Origin: Thermococcus henrietii
GTDB taxonomy: Archaea; Methanobacteriota_B; Thermococci; Thermococcales; Thermococcaceae
Direction of reading: 5' to 3'
Assembly: GCF_900198835.1 (NCBI RefSeq)
Contig: NZ_LT900021.1
Span: forward strand, 248,001-312,000
Length of the DNA: 64,000 nucleotides
Made by a program: the position numbers and the translations under genes. This document shows positions 33,282 to 43,275 of the stretch, one piece after another. Every line of letters begins with the position of its first letter. The stretch's first letter is position 1. The notes under the pieces are model-generated. The model was not told the origin of the DNA. It searched no databases and saw only the letters and a list, made by a program, of their open reading frames with translations.

Positions 33282-34430
33282 ATGGACGAGTTTAAGGTTA
33301 CCCCCTGGGACGTTGAAGGTTTAGTCGACTACGACAAGCTGATAGAGCAGTTCGGAACCAGCCCGCTGACTGACGAGCTGCTTGAGAAGACGGCAATGCT
33401 CACGAAGAGCGAACTGCCAATTTACTTCCGCAGGCGCTTCTTCTTCTCCCACAGGGACTACGATAAAATCTTGGCCGACTACGAGAGCGGAAGGGGCTTC
33501 TTCCTGTACACGGGAAGGGGCCCGAGCGGACCGATGCACATAGGCCACATAATCCCCTTCTACGCCACCAAGTGGCTCCAGGAGAAGTTTGGCGTCAACC
33601 TCTACATACAGATAACCGACGACGAGAAGTTCCTCTTCAAGAACCTCACCCTGGATGAAACCAAGCGCTGGGCCTACGAGAACATACTCGACATCATAGC
33701 GGTTGGCTTCGACCCCGACAAGACCTTCATCTTCCAGGACAGCGAGTTCACAAAGATTTACGAGATGGCCCTTCCGATAGCGAAGAAGATAAACTACTCG
33801 ATGGCCAAAGCGGTCTTCGGCTTCAACGAGCAGAGCAAGATTGGAATGATTTTCTACCCCGCCATACAGGCCGCACCGACCTTCTTCGAGAAGAAGCGCT
33901 GTTTAATTCCGGCAGCAATTGACCAGGACCCCTACTGGAGGCTCCAGAGGGACTTCGCCGAGAGCCTCGGCTACTACAAGACCGCCGCTTTGCACTCGAA
34001 GTTCGTTCCGCCGCTGACGGGCCTTGAGGGCAAGATGAGCGCCAGCAAACCTGAAACCGCCGTCTATCTCACCGACGACCCCGAGGAGGCTGGAAAGAAA
34101 ATCTGGAAGTTCGCCTTGACGGGCGGTCAGCCGACGCTCAAAGAGCAGAGGGAGAAGGGCGGAAACCCGGAGAAGTGTGTCGTCTTCAAGTGGCTGGAGA
34201 TTTTCTTCGAAGAGGACGACAAGAAGCTCATGGAGCGCTATCACGCGTGTAAAGCGGGAGAGCTGACCTGCGGTGAGTGCAAGCGCTACCTAATCAAGAA
34301 GGTTCAGGAGTTCCTGAAGGAGCACCAGAAGAAGAGGAAGGAGGCCGAGAAGAAGGTGGAGAAGTTCAAGTACACCGGCGAGCTGGCAAGGGAGCAGTGG
34401 GAGAAGGCGATTCCGGAGCCACTCCGCTAG
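33282..34430 (+). CDS. trpS: Tryptophanyl-tRNA synthetase
   Basis: Class I aminoacyl-tRNA synthetase charging tRNA-Trp, archaeal/eukaryotic type. The HIGH-like motif is GPMHIGHIIPF (about residue 85) and the KMSKS equivalent is KMSASKP (about 250). The N-terminal appended segment and AAIDQDPYWRLQRDFAESLG match the archaeal form. A Cys cluster, CKAGELTCGECKRY, near the C-terminus may bind zinc. 382 residues, normal length. GGAGGTG precedes ATG 33282. Its stop overlaps the convergent gene by four bases (CTAG). A Trp-containing mini-ORF lies in its leader. Confidence 0.97.
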   Translation: MDEFKVTPWDVEGLVDYDKLIEQFGTSPLTDELLEKTAMLTKSELPIYFRRRFFFSHRDYDKILADYESGRGFFLYTGRGPSGPMHIGHIIPFYATKWLQEKFGVNLYIQITDDEKFLFKNLTLDETKRWAYENILDIIAVGFDPDKTFIFQDSEFTKIYEMALPIAKKINYSMAKAVFGFNEQSKIGMIFYPAIQAAPTFFEKKRCLIPAAIDQDPYWRLQRDFAESLGYYKTAALHSKFVPPLTGLEGKMSASKPETAVYLTDDPEEAGKKIWKFALTGGQPTLKEQREKGGNPEKCVVFKWLEIFFEEDDKKLMERYHACKAGELTCGECKRYLIKKVQEFLKEHQKKRKEAEKKVEKFKYTGELAREQWEKAIPEPLR

Positions 34431-35395
34431 TTCCAGAACCCCCACCCCTCCTCGAACTCACTCCTTTCCCTCTTTTCCACCTTCCTTTCCTTCTTCAGCT
34501 CGACTCGAAATTCGGCCCTCTCAACGACGTCCCTCGCGAGCGGAACATCTAAAACCGCCTTGAGCTCAAAGGCCCCGTGGCCGAGAATTGTTGAGTCCTT
34601 CCAGAGGGCCTTGACGAGCGACATGGGACTTACGGTCTTGTAGTTGGTGAAGATTACAGTTTTCTCCTCGGGGAGGGGCGAAAACGAGAAGTCAAAGCTC
34701 TGCCCTTCGGCTATCCTTTTCCACACCTTCCCGGAGCCGACTTCGATTCTCACCTTCCTCGCCTTCGACAGCTCGGCCTGCACGCTCCCCCTAAGCTCCC
34801 TTCCCTCTCCCCGGAACGTCACCGTCGCAACGTCGCCCCCGCTACTCATGGTAAGGCTTCCCGAGCCGGTAACCTCCCCCTCGTCCGTGAGGAAAATTAG
34901 AAGGACGTCTTTGTAGGGCCCGCTGAGGATTCTTACTGCTGGAGCCTCTACTCTACCAGTCCCATCGCGGAGCACTTGAACCCTGAAGGGCTCGTTCGGG
35001 AACTCCACAAACGCCCCTGTTTTTCTCTCCCGGGCCTCAAAGCTTCTCCTGACGTGGTAGCTCCTGCTCCGCCCGGTGCTCGTCCAGTAGCCCTCAAGGG
35101 AAACCCTGCCGGTCTCGTATTCGAGCTCCTCCGGAAGAGTGACCCCGCTCTCCGACACCTCGGAATTTTCGAAGAGGGCCGAGGCCTTTTTATTCCCGGT
35201 GAAGATGCTCGTTCCCTTCGCAAGGGCGAGGAGTATGAACAGAACAGGCATGGCTAAAAAGAGGAGTGCGAACCATGTCGGCGCGAAGCTCAGCATTCCG
35301 ATGGCAATCCAGATGAAAACGACCGCAAACACCACAACCGCGAAGACCGCGAGCGTTCCGCTCTCCCTCACGAGGACCTTTCGCAACACCACCAC
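34427..35395 (-). CDS. Two-helix membrane protein, unknown function
   Basis: 322 residues. Two N-terminal membrane helices (TLAVFAVVVFAVVFIWIAIG and APTWFALLFLAMPVLFILLA) are followed by a beta-rich soluble domain of about 240 residues. That domain contains EGYWTSTGRSRSYHVRRSFE, a Gly/Ser-rich stretch, and ends in a charged tail. No motif recognised. No signal peptidase site is evident and charge bias suggests the large domain is cytoplasmic. It diverges from the FAH-family gene across about 90 bases. Confidence 0.72.
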   Translation of the reverse strand: MVVLRKVLVRESGTLAVFAVVVFAVVFIWIAIGMLSFAPTWFALLFLAMPVLFILLALAKGTSIFTGNKKASALFENSEVSESGVTLPEELEYETGRVSLEGYWTSTGRSRSYHVRRSFEARERKTGAFVEFPNEPFRVQVLRDGTGRVEAPAVRILSGPYKDVLLIFLTDEGEVTGSGSLTMSSGGDVATVTFRGEGRELRGSVQAELSKARKVRIEVGSGKVWKRIAEGQSFDFSFSPLPEEKTVIFTNYKTVSPMSLVKALWKDSTILGHGAFELKAVLDVPLARDVVERAEFRVELKKERKVEKRERSEFEEGWGFWN

Positions 35396-35484
35396 CGCTC
35401 AATCTTTGGCGGTTCCCCTTATTACTTTTGCCTATCGTATGGCAAGGTTTAATTCGCCTCTCGGAAACTCGGAACGGTGATGGC

Positions 35485-36162
35485 ATGGTTCGGTTGCCTT
35501 ACATGGACGGCTTCTACGAGTTGCGCCCGAGCAAAATAATAGCCCTCGCCAAGAACTACGCCGAGCACGCGAGGGAGATGGAGAGCGACGTTCCCGAGAA
35601 GCCGGTCTTCTTCCTCAAGCCCCCGAGTGCGCTCATCGGGCCCGGCGAGCCGATAATTCTGCCCAGGATGAGCAGGCGCGTTGACCACGAGGTCGAGCTG
35701 GCGGTGATAATCGGGAAGCGCGCGAAGAGAGTTCCCGCTGAGAAAGCCTTTGATTACGTCCTCGGCTACACGATACTGCTCGACATTACGGCGAGAGACC
35801 TCCAGGCCGAGGCGAGGGAAAAGGGCCTTCCTTGGACGATTGCCAAGGGCTTCGACACCTTCGCTCCCGTCGGCCCGAGGGTCGTGGACAAGCGCGAGCT
35901 GAAGATAGACGACCTCGAAATCGGCCTGAAGGTGAACGGCGAACTCAGACAGCTCGGAAGAACCAGCGAGATGGTCTTCAAAGTTCCCGAGTTGATAGAG
36001 TACATAAGCTCCGTTATGACGCTCGAACCGGGGGACATAATAGCGACCGGAACACCGGCAGGAATCGGCCCGCTGAGGCACGGTGATAAAATTGAAGCGT
36101 GGATTGAGGGCATCGGAAAGGTCGAGTTCGATGTTTTAAGCGAGGACTCGATTTTGTGCTGA
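35485..36162 (+). CDS. Fumarylacetoacetate hydrolase (FAH)-family enzyme
   Basis: 225 residues with the FAH fold: IIALAKNYAEHAREME, FLKPPSALIGPGEPI, metal ligands in VDHEVELAVIIGKRAK and TARDLQAEAREKGLPW, and LEPGDIIATGTPAGIGP. Such enzymes cleave or decarboxylate 2-oxo acids, for example acylpyruvate hydrolase or 2-hydroxyhepta-diene-dioate isomerase; the exact substrate is not decided by sequence. ATG 35485 with GGTGAT directly upstream is preferred to the ATG at 35428, which lacks a ribosome site. Confidence 0.9.
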   Translation: MVRLPYMDGFYELRPSKIIALAKNYAEHAREMESDVPEKPVFFLKPPSALIGPGEPIILPRMSRRVDHEVELAVIIGKRAKRVPAEKAFDYVLGYTILLDITARDLQAEAREKGLPWTIAKGFDTFAPVGPRVVDKRELKIDDLEIGLKVNGELRQLGRTSEMVFKVPELIEYISSVMTLEPGDIIATGTPAGIGPLRHGDKIEAWIEGIGKVEFDVLSEDSILC

Positions 36163-36164
36163 TT

Positions 36165-36548
36165 TCACTTTTTATCCACCAGCTTAACGGAAATCCACTG
36201 CATCCCATTCTCCTCGTTCTTGATGACAAGGAGATAATCCCCATCCGGAATCCTGACGTCGTTGAGCTCGACCGCCTTCACGTGCTCCCAGGCTCTGTAA
36301 TAGCGGAAGGGCTCGCCCTCTTTGAGCCTCTTGAAGTCCTCTTTCGTCAGGATGTAAACGCTTACCTCACGGTCGGCCTTAATGTAGCCGTTCAGCGTCG
36401 AGTCCCCGATGAGCCGGTACTCCCGATAATCATTGAGGTTGGTCTTCCACTCGTAGTTGAAGCTGTAGTGGTTGAAGGAGTAGTATACCACCCCCGCGAG
36501 GGCCACCATAAGGACCACGAGGCCAAAAACGAGTGACCTGGCCTTCAT
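36165..36548 (-). CDS. Small membrane-anchored protein, unknown
   Basis: 127 residues: an N-terminal hydrophobic helix (ARSLVFGLVVLMVALAGVVY) as signal anchor, then about 100 external residues rich in Tyr and charge, with YLLVIKNEENGMQWISV near the end. ATG 36548 is preceded by GGTGGTCAG; this is better than the ATG at 36596, which would overlap the methyltransferase gene. It ends two bases from the FAH gene stop (convergent) and is probably co-transcribed with trmN upstream. Confidence 0.7.
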   Translation of the reverse strand: MKARSLVFGLVVLMVALAGVVYYSFNHYSFNYEWKTNLNDYREYRLIGDSTLNGYIKADREVSVYILTKEDFKRLKEGEPFRYYRAWEHVKAVELNDVRIPDGDYLLVIKNEENGMQWISVKLVDKK

Positions 36549-36588
36549 CTGACCACCTGAAAAAGTAGGAAAAATCCGCTTAAAAGTT

Positions 36589-37743
<1,155 letters not shown>

Positions 37744-37775
37744 TCATCTAACTCGCGCTTGTAAGGTGATGACGC

Positions 37776-38450
37776 GTGATTGAGGTTCGCAACGTTTCCA
37801 AGCACTACGACTTCGGAAACGTCACGGCTTTGAAGGGGATAAACCTCACCTTCGAGGACGGGAGGTTCTACGTCATAGCCGGCGCCTCCGGAAGCGGGAA
37901 GACGACTCTCTTAAACATTCTGAGCGGAATCGACAGACCGACCGAGGGCGAGGTCATCGTCGATGGGGTTAACGTTCACTCTCTCAAGGAGAAGGAGCTG
38001 AGGCGCTACCGCCTCGAGAACTTCGGGATAGTCTTCCAGTTCTTCTACCTCGTGCCCTACCTGACCGGCCTCGAGAACGTTCTCCTTCCAATGAGGTACT
38101 CGAAGAAGGTTGAAAACCCCGAGGAGAGGGCGCGGGAGCTTTTGAAACTCGTAAACGCGGAGCATCTGGCGGACAAACTGCCGGAGCACATGAGCGGCGG
38201 TGAGATGCAGAGGATAGCGATAGCGAGGGCTTTAGCGAACAGGCCCAGATACCTCTTCGCGGACGAGCCGACTGCAAACCTCGACTGGGAGAACAAGCTT
38301 CGAGTCTGGGAGCTTCTGAGGAAGGTGAACCGTGAGGAGGGAGTTACCGTCATAGCGGCAACCCACGAGAGGGAGTTTTTCGAGTTCGCCGACGTCCTGA
38401 TAGTCCTCAGGGACGGTGAGGTTCATGAGGTTAAGGCTCGCCCTGAATAA
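37776..38450 (+). CDS. ABC transporter ATPase, LolD/MacB type
   Basis: 224 residues. Walker A AGASGSGKTTLLNILSG, Q-loop VFQFFYLVPYLTGLENV, signature HMSGGEMQRIAIARAL, Walker B YLFADEPTANLD and switch His in AATHERE. The small size and the FxLVPYLT Q-loop place it with the MacB/LolD group that powers mechanotransmission or export by FtsX-like permeases. GTG 37776 has GGTGAT nine bases upstream. It overlaps the permease gene by 26 bases, so they form one unit. Confidence 0.94.
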   Translation: MIEVRNVSKHYDFGNVTALKGINLTFEDGRFYVIAGASGSGKTTLLNILSGIDRPTEGEVIVDGVNVHSLKEKELRRYRLENFGIVFQFFYLVPYLTGLENVLLPMRYSKKVENPEERARELLKLVNAEHLADKLPEHMSGGEMQRIAIARALANRPRYLFADEPTANLDWENKLRVWELLRKVNREEGVTVIAATHEREFFEFADVLIVLRDGEVHEVKARPE

Positions 38451-40371
38451 ACTTAAGCGCGAGAAAAGAAGGGCTGTGACTGTTTTCGTAATCTTCGCCT
38501 TCCTCAGCCTCGGGATAAACTTCACGCTCGGCGGAATCGGGAGCTTCATCGGGACGATAAACGACTTCTCTCACATCGGCAACGTCGAGTTCGTCGTTCA
38601 GGGCGTGAGCGTTGAGAACCTCACCAGGTTTGGCGAGGTCGTGAACTACCTCTACTTCGACGAGGGCAAAGTGGTCCTCAACGGGAAAACCTATAACGCT
38701 CTAATCGGCTACGGCAGGTTCGAGGTTCCTAAAGTCCAGAGCACGCCGAAGGGCGTTTACGTCCTGGCATTCCCCGAGGCGAAGAAGGGCGATAAGCTTG
38801 AGGTGAACGGGAAGACCTACACCGTCCTCGGCTCCTACTACTATCAGATGGGGGAGCCAATAGTCCTTACGATGGATAAAGGCGAGAACCTCTACGTTTT
38901 CATGCGTTGCAACGACACTAAGGCCCTCTCGGAGTTCCTGATGGCGCACGCTAAAGTTCGCTACTTCATGGTTTACGGGAACGGCCACGTTCCCTACGAG
39001 GACGAGCTTAACAACGTCAAGACCTTCGTCATGAGCTTCTTCTACCTAATGCTCGGCGCGGTGCTTCTCGTCAAGGTTCTCGTGACGGTCGCCCACATCA
39101 GGGGGAGCATCAGGGAGGTCGGCGTTCTCAAGGCCCTCGGTCTCCCGGACTCGTTCGCATTCACCCTCTTCGTTGGGGACTACCTCATCGCTTCTCTCCT
39201 AGGCTACACCGCAGGAATCGTCCCCGGAATCCTGCTCGGGAGTAGGTCGAGCCTCTTCAGCGTCTCGGTCCCACTGAGACCGAACTACACTTACCCGCTC
39301 AAGTTCGACGCGGTGATAATACTGGCGATAGTCCTTTTGGTTTCCCTTCCCTACCTCTACGTCTCGAGAATCCGGACGATTGAGGCCCTGCGCTTCGTCC
39401 CGAAGAGGAGCTCCCTCCTTAAGTTCCTCACGGTCTTCTTCGTCGTCTTCCTTGCGTCGGGCTCGGCCTACTTCGCTCTGGCCGGCATAGAGAAGCTCGC
39501 CAACTTCAGCGCGCCCTTCAACGTCTGGGTCATGGGAAGTCCTGAGAAAATAGCGAAGCTCCCCGGCGAGAAGGCAGGCTATCTGCCCGGTCAGAGCGTC
39601 AACGAAATAACCACTGAAGTTTATTTCTTCAACTACACGAGTATCTTCGAGAAGACGCTTTTGGCCGGCAGGTGGTTCCAAAGGCCCGACGAAGCGGTGG
39701 TTGAGGTGGGTCTCGCGAGAAAGCTCGGCCTGAAGGTCGGCGACACGATACGGGTGAACCTGCTCGGCGTCGAGAGGACCTACCGCGTTGTCGGGATAAG
39801 CGACGCCTCCTTCTACAACTACCGCGCCCTCTTCCTGCCGATGCAGGGCTTTGTTGAGCCCAAGATGGACTTCATGAAGGTGAGAGACCCTGAGGCGGTC
39901 AAGGAAAGGCTCGAGGCCCAGGGCCTGAAGGTCTACACGCTCGAAGACCTGAGGAGAATGACAGAGCAAAACCTCGTCCTCTTCAAAACGCCGGTTTACA
40001 CGGTCATGCTCGTTACGTTCCTCGTCAGTGTCTTCGCGGTATTCACCCTGATTTACCTGGAAATCGGGGGCAACGAGAAGGTCTACGCAACCCTCAAGGC
40101 CATCGGAATACCCGACAGCCATGTTGAAAGGGAGTTCCTGCGGAAAACCGTTCCCTCAGCAGTCATCGGCTCGCTCCTAGCGATTCCGCCGGCGCTCAAG
40201 GTCGGCTACTACATCGGCAACATCCTTTTGCCCGTAAACATTTCGCTCGACGATGCGTTTAGAGTTCTCCCCTTCTTGCTGGCCCTCTATGTTACCTACG
40301 CCCTGCTGACGGTTCTGATTGTCAGGAGGGTGATGGGAAAGCTGGAGGTGGTCAAAGCGCTGAGGGCTTAG
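38425..40371 (+). CDS. FtsX-type ABC permease
   Basis: 648 residues. Helix 1 is KRRAVTVFVIFAFLSLGINF. A large external domain is followed by three helices (about 205-310), a second external domain (about 345-520, opening with FLTVFFVVFLASGSAYFALA), and a final three-helix FtsX block containing VTFLVSVFAVFTLIYLEIGG. The double FtsX arrangement matches permeases that release or move surface molecules without transporting through the membrane. ATG 38425 sits within GGTGAGGttcATG, inside the ATPase gene. The stop overlaps the convergent GTPase stop by four bases (TTAG). Confidence 0.9.
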   Translation: MRLRLALNKLKREKRRAVTVFVIFAFLSLGINFTLGGIGSFIGTINDFSHIGNVEFVVQGVSVENLTRFGEVVNYLYFDEGKVVLNGKTYNALIGYGRFEVPKVQSTPKGVYVLAFPEAKKGDKLEVNGKTYTVLGSYYYQMGEPIVLTMDKGENLYVFMRCNDTKALSEFLMAHAKVRYFMVYGNGHVPYEDELNNVKTFVMSFFYLMLGAVLLVKVLVTVAHIRGSIREVGVLKALGLPDSFAFTLFVGDYLIASLLGYTAGIVPGILLGSRSSLFSVSVPLRPNYTYPLKFDAVIILAIVLLVSLPYLYVSRIRTIEALRFVPKRSSLLKFLTVFFVVFLASGSAYFALAGIEKLANFSAPFNVWVMGSPEKIAKLPGEKAGYLPGQSVNEITTEVYFFNYTSIFEKTLLAGRWFQRPDEAVVEVGLARKLGLKVGDTIRVNLLGVERTYRVVGISDASFYNYRALFLPMQGFVEPKMDFMKVRDPEAVKERLEAQGLKVYTLEDLRRMTEQNLVLFKTPVYTVMLVTFLVSVFAVFTLIYLEIGGNEKVYATLKAIGIPDSHVEREFLRKTVPSAVIGSLLAIPPALKVGYYIGNILLPVNISLDDAFRVLPFLLALYVTYALLTVLIVRRVMGKLEVVKALRA

Positions 40372-41438
40372 TCGAGAATCGCCACCACGCCTTTCCACTT
40401 CTTCCCGAAGCACTCGCTCGCGATGGCGCTCTTTCCCGTTAATTCTTCGAGGAACTTCAAAGCCGAGTCGCACTTCTTGAAGCCCGTTGCTATGCCCACC
40501 GTTACCCCCTCGATTTCCCTAATTCCGGCCCTCTTCTGGTTGTCGAGCTTTTCCCTCAGCTCATCCCCATAGCGCCAGAGGATTCTCCTCGGGTCGAGGA
40601 GGAGTTCCCTCTCAACGCCGTCGAGGACATCTTTGAAGTCCCAGACGAAGTCTCGGCTCTTCTCTTCCTCGCTCGCGAACAGCGTAAACCTTCCCGTCTG
40701 CCACTCACGGAGGAGCCACCTCGCCGTTTCTTCCAAATCAACCTCTCCGCCGGCCTTTATGAGGCCCCGCTTTTCCCCTATCTGCCTGAGGATTTCCTCC
40801 TCGCTTTCGGCTTCGATGCCGAACTTCTCAGTTATGGCTTCCCTCCTCGTCTCAAGGATTCTGGAGATTAGCTTTAAGGCCGGCCTGACTGGTTCTTCAA
40901 TCTTGTCCGCCGGGAATCCTCCTTTAATGACCAGCTCGTCGAAGTCGTCTATCGGAACAACTCCAGGGCTGTCGAGGAGCCAGAGCTTCTTGCTGAGCCT
41001 TATCAGTTGCTTTCCCTTGGTGTAGCCCGGTATCGGGGCGGTTCCGACGGCCCTTTTTCCCTTCAGGGTGTTGATTATCGTGCTCTTACCGACGTTAGGG
41101 TAGCCTATGAGGGCAACCTTAACTTTCTCCTTCTCGTCAAGGAGGGGCTTCGCGAGCTTTTTGAGTTCCCTCCTCAGTATTCCGGTCCCCTTCCTCTCTC
41201 TCGCGGATATGAAGACCACCGGTATCTCGCTCTTCCGCTTGTACTCCTCGGCCCACTCCTTCGGCACCAAATCGGCCTTGTTCATCACTATGAGGAGAGG
41301 TTTACCAGCTTCCTGAACTAATCTCTCGAGCTTTCTGTTGCGCGTTCCTATGGGGTCCCTTGCATCGACTACCTCGACTATCACGTCGGCCTCGTCTATG
41401 ACTTCCCTAACGACCTTCCAAGCTTTCCTCTGCTTCAT
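40368..41438 (-). CDS. Circularly permuted GTPase, YlqF/YawG-like
   Basis: 356 residues. The G motifs run in permuted order: G4 NKAD (about residue 53), G5 FISARERKG, then G1 GYPNVGKSTIIN (about 115), the G2 region GTAPIPGYTKGKQ and G3 LLDSPGVVP. Permuted GTPases of this class act in ribosome subunit assembly. The C-terminal helical part (about 200-330) is typical of the archaeal branch. ATG 41438 follows GGTGGTTAG and overlaps the preceding small gene by 32 bases. Confidence 0.92.
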   Translation of the reverse strand: MKQRKAWKVVREVIDEADVIVEVVDARDPIGTRNRKLERLVQEAGKPLLIVMNKADLVPKEWAEEYKRKSEIPVVFISARERKGTGILRRELKKLAKPLLDEKEKVKVALIGYPNVGKSTIINTLKGKRAVGTAPIPGYTKGKQLIRLSKKLWLLDSPGVVPIDDFDELVIKGGFPADKIEEPVRPALKLISRILETRREAITEKFGIEAESEEEILRQIGEKRGLIKAGGEVDLEETARWLLREWQTGRFTLFASEEEKSRDFVWDFKDVLDGVERELLLDPRRILWRYGDELREKLDNQKRAGIREIEGVTVGIATGFKKCDSALKFLEELTGKSAIASECFGKKWKGVVAILD

Positions 41439-41727
41439 CTCTAACCACCGTTATCTCGAAGATTACAGTTCCACCGTCCGTGTAGGGTGGTCCCGGGTCG
41501 AGGCACTGGACGTAGGCTTTCTCTCCCCTTCCGAGGCCTAGCTCGCTCGGTTTAATACCCTTTCGCAGGGCCACTATGTAGGGAAGCAGTGAGGCGAAGG
41601 CGTGGGTACATATGGCGTCAGTTTCGTCCAGTTTTACCATTGGGCCTTCTACAACGATTCTATCGCCAACGTTGAATACAGGGCACCTTCCCTTAATCTC
41701 CTTGACAACTATTTCCAACCGTTCCAC
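41407..41727 (-). CDS. TIGR04076-type small protein
   Basis: 106 residues matching the TIGR04076 pattern as I know it: RCPVFNVGDRIVVEGPMVKL, ICTHAFASLLPYIVALRKG, then YVQCLDPGPPYTDGGTVIFE. Two or three Cys residues and the beta-rich form are typical; function unknown. GTG 41727 is chosen because GGTGAG lies just upstream; TTG/ATG-type starts further up would overlap the promoter TTAAATAAGG. Overlaps the GTPase start, so translationally coupled. Confidence 0.8.
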   Translation of the reverse strand: MERLEIVVKEIKGRCPVFNVGDRIVVEGPMVKLDETDAICTHAFASLLPYIVALRKGIKPSELGLGRGEKAYVQCLDPGPPYTDGGTVIFEITVVRDEAEESLEGR

Positions 41728-41816
41728 GTTCTCACCGAAACTTAAATAAGGATTAATGCTCAAAAACTATTCGAGACATTAATAACTTAGCGATAACTCT
41801 GATGGTGGTGCTTAAA

Positions 41817-43265
41817 GTGGCAGAGGATATTGAGGCGAAAATTCGTCGTTTGAGGGAGCTCGGGAAGGTAACGGCAGAACCCGAGACTCCCCCCGTTAAA
41901 CCGCCGACGGCTTCACCAAAGAAGCCACCTCGTAGACCCCGCTCAATCAGTAGTATTCGCGAGAGGGAGAGACGCAAGAGGATTTTAATCGGAGCATCGA
42001 TTTTAATCATCGTAATCCTGATAATCTCCATAGGTGCCTATTCGTACCTCCAGAGCAGAAGTGCCAACGAACTCAAAAACCTGCGCTCGAAGAAGATTGG
42101 TGAGGTGAACTACTACTTCTCGCATTACAACTTCTCAAACAAGGAATGTGCCCAGAAGGCTTTTCAGGTCAGAAGCCTCGTCCTCAGCAAGATTGAGTCT
42201 GCCAAAACCGTGGACCAGTTGCGCTCTATAGATGTAAAAATATATTTTGATAAGGCGGTTCAGGTGTACAAGGCATGTGTCGAGGAGCAGCAGAAGGTCG
42301 CGTATGAGACACAACTGAACCAGACTAAACAGCAGAAGATTCAGTCAATAGAGATTGCGTTCCAGCCACTCCTGTCAATGCCTCTTCCGGACAGTATCAG
42401 GGCAAAGGTCATATCTGCTATGAAGACACTTGAGCAGCAAGTTAAAAGCGCCAAGACAATCGAGGAAGTCAATTCGATAAGCCCTGACTCGTACCTCCTC
42501 TCTCTCTGGAGGGACTACTACTTCTGGAAGATTGACAACATTCCGACCAACGACGTCATCCTCGAGAAGAACGGGGTCAAGCAACTCGTCTCCAAGTCTG
42601 AGGCGAAGTCAATTCTAAGCGCCGTTACCAGCTACACCGAGTTGCTCCAGTACAAAGTTTACAAGGTCCAGTACGTTGAGATTGCACTCGTTCTGCCCAG
42701 GGATAGGATTGCCGGCGGTTTCATTAAGCCCGGGGACGTTGTCATGTTCTTCGCCAAGAACGGTACAAAGGGCCAGTACAAAGAGATAGTTAACCAGGGT
42801 TACGTTGAGCTCGTTCTGTTACCAACGAACGTCGGCCAGATTTCGGTCAGTGAGTCGCAGAGCCAGAGCAGTTCAACGAGCTCGTCAACCTCAACGACTT
42901 ACAACGAGAACCAGGCTTCCACGTACAATCCGGGAGATACTCAGTTCTCGAACGGAACCTCTGTCACCGACACGTACTCCAACTCAGAGAGTGCCAGCCA
43001 GAGTTCCTCTGCCAGCTACTCGTACAACGTCAACCTCGCCGAAATACTGAAGGCCATAGCGGCTGGGAAGATACAGGCGAGTGAACAAGTTAAGGAGGAG
43101 CTTCAGAACTACGGGTGGAAGGTCATAACCCTCGAGCAGACATCTGACATGCTCGTGCTACCACCGAACACGGAGTTCCTTATAATCGTCAAGGTTCCCT
43201 CAATATTCGTGCCCGACATACTCCAAAACCAGCAGTACCTGTACGTAGCGAGAGTAACCACGTGA
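41817..43265 (+). CDS. DUF515-like membrane protein of the pilus/secretion locus
   Basis: 482 residues. There is a Pro-rich cytoplasmic N-terminus with basic residues (PPVKPPTASPKKPPRRPRS), one membrane helix at about 60-80 (ILIGASILIIVILIISIGAY), then a long external part. The external part is helical at first, with a Ser/Thr/Gln-rich linker (about 345-405) splitting a SAF/CpaB-like domain (LPRDRIAGGFIKPGDVVMFF). The SAF-like look suggests a CpaB-type pilus assembly factor. GTG 41817 follows GGTGGTG by six bases. First gene of a five-gene rightward operon. Confidence 0.78.
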   Translation: MAEDIEAKIRRLRELGKVTAEPETPPVKPPTASPKKPPRRPRSISSIRERERRKRILIGASILIIVILIISIGAYSYLQSRSANELKNLRSKKIGEVNYYFSHYNFSNKECAQKAFQVRSLVLSKIESAKTVDQLRSIDVKIYFDKAVQVYKACVEEQQKVAYETQLNQTKQQKIQSIEIAFQPLLSMPLPDSIRAKVISAMKTLEQQVKSAKTIEEVNSISPDSYLLSLWRDYYFWKIDNIPTNDVILEKNGVKQLVSKSEAKSILSAVTSYTELLQYKVYKVQYVEIALVLPRDRIAGGFIKPGDVVMFFAKNGTKGQYKEIVNQGYVELVLLPTNVGQISVSESQSQSSSTSSSTSTTYNENQASTYNPGDTQFSNGTSVTDTYSNSESASQSSSASYSYNVNLAEILKAIAAGKIQASEQVKEELQNYGWKVITLEQTSDMLVLPPNTEFLIIVKVPSIFVPDILQNQQYLYVARVTT

Positions 43266-43275
43266 GGTGATGCCC

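Noticed and set aside
39199-40122. 307-codon minus-strand frame opposite the FtsX permease
   Set aside because: Shadow frame; composition is that of reverse-complemented membrane helices and charged loops.
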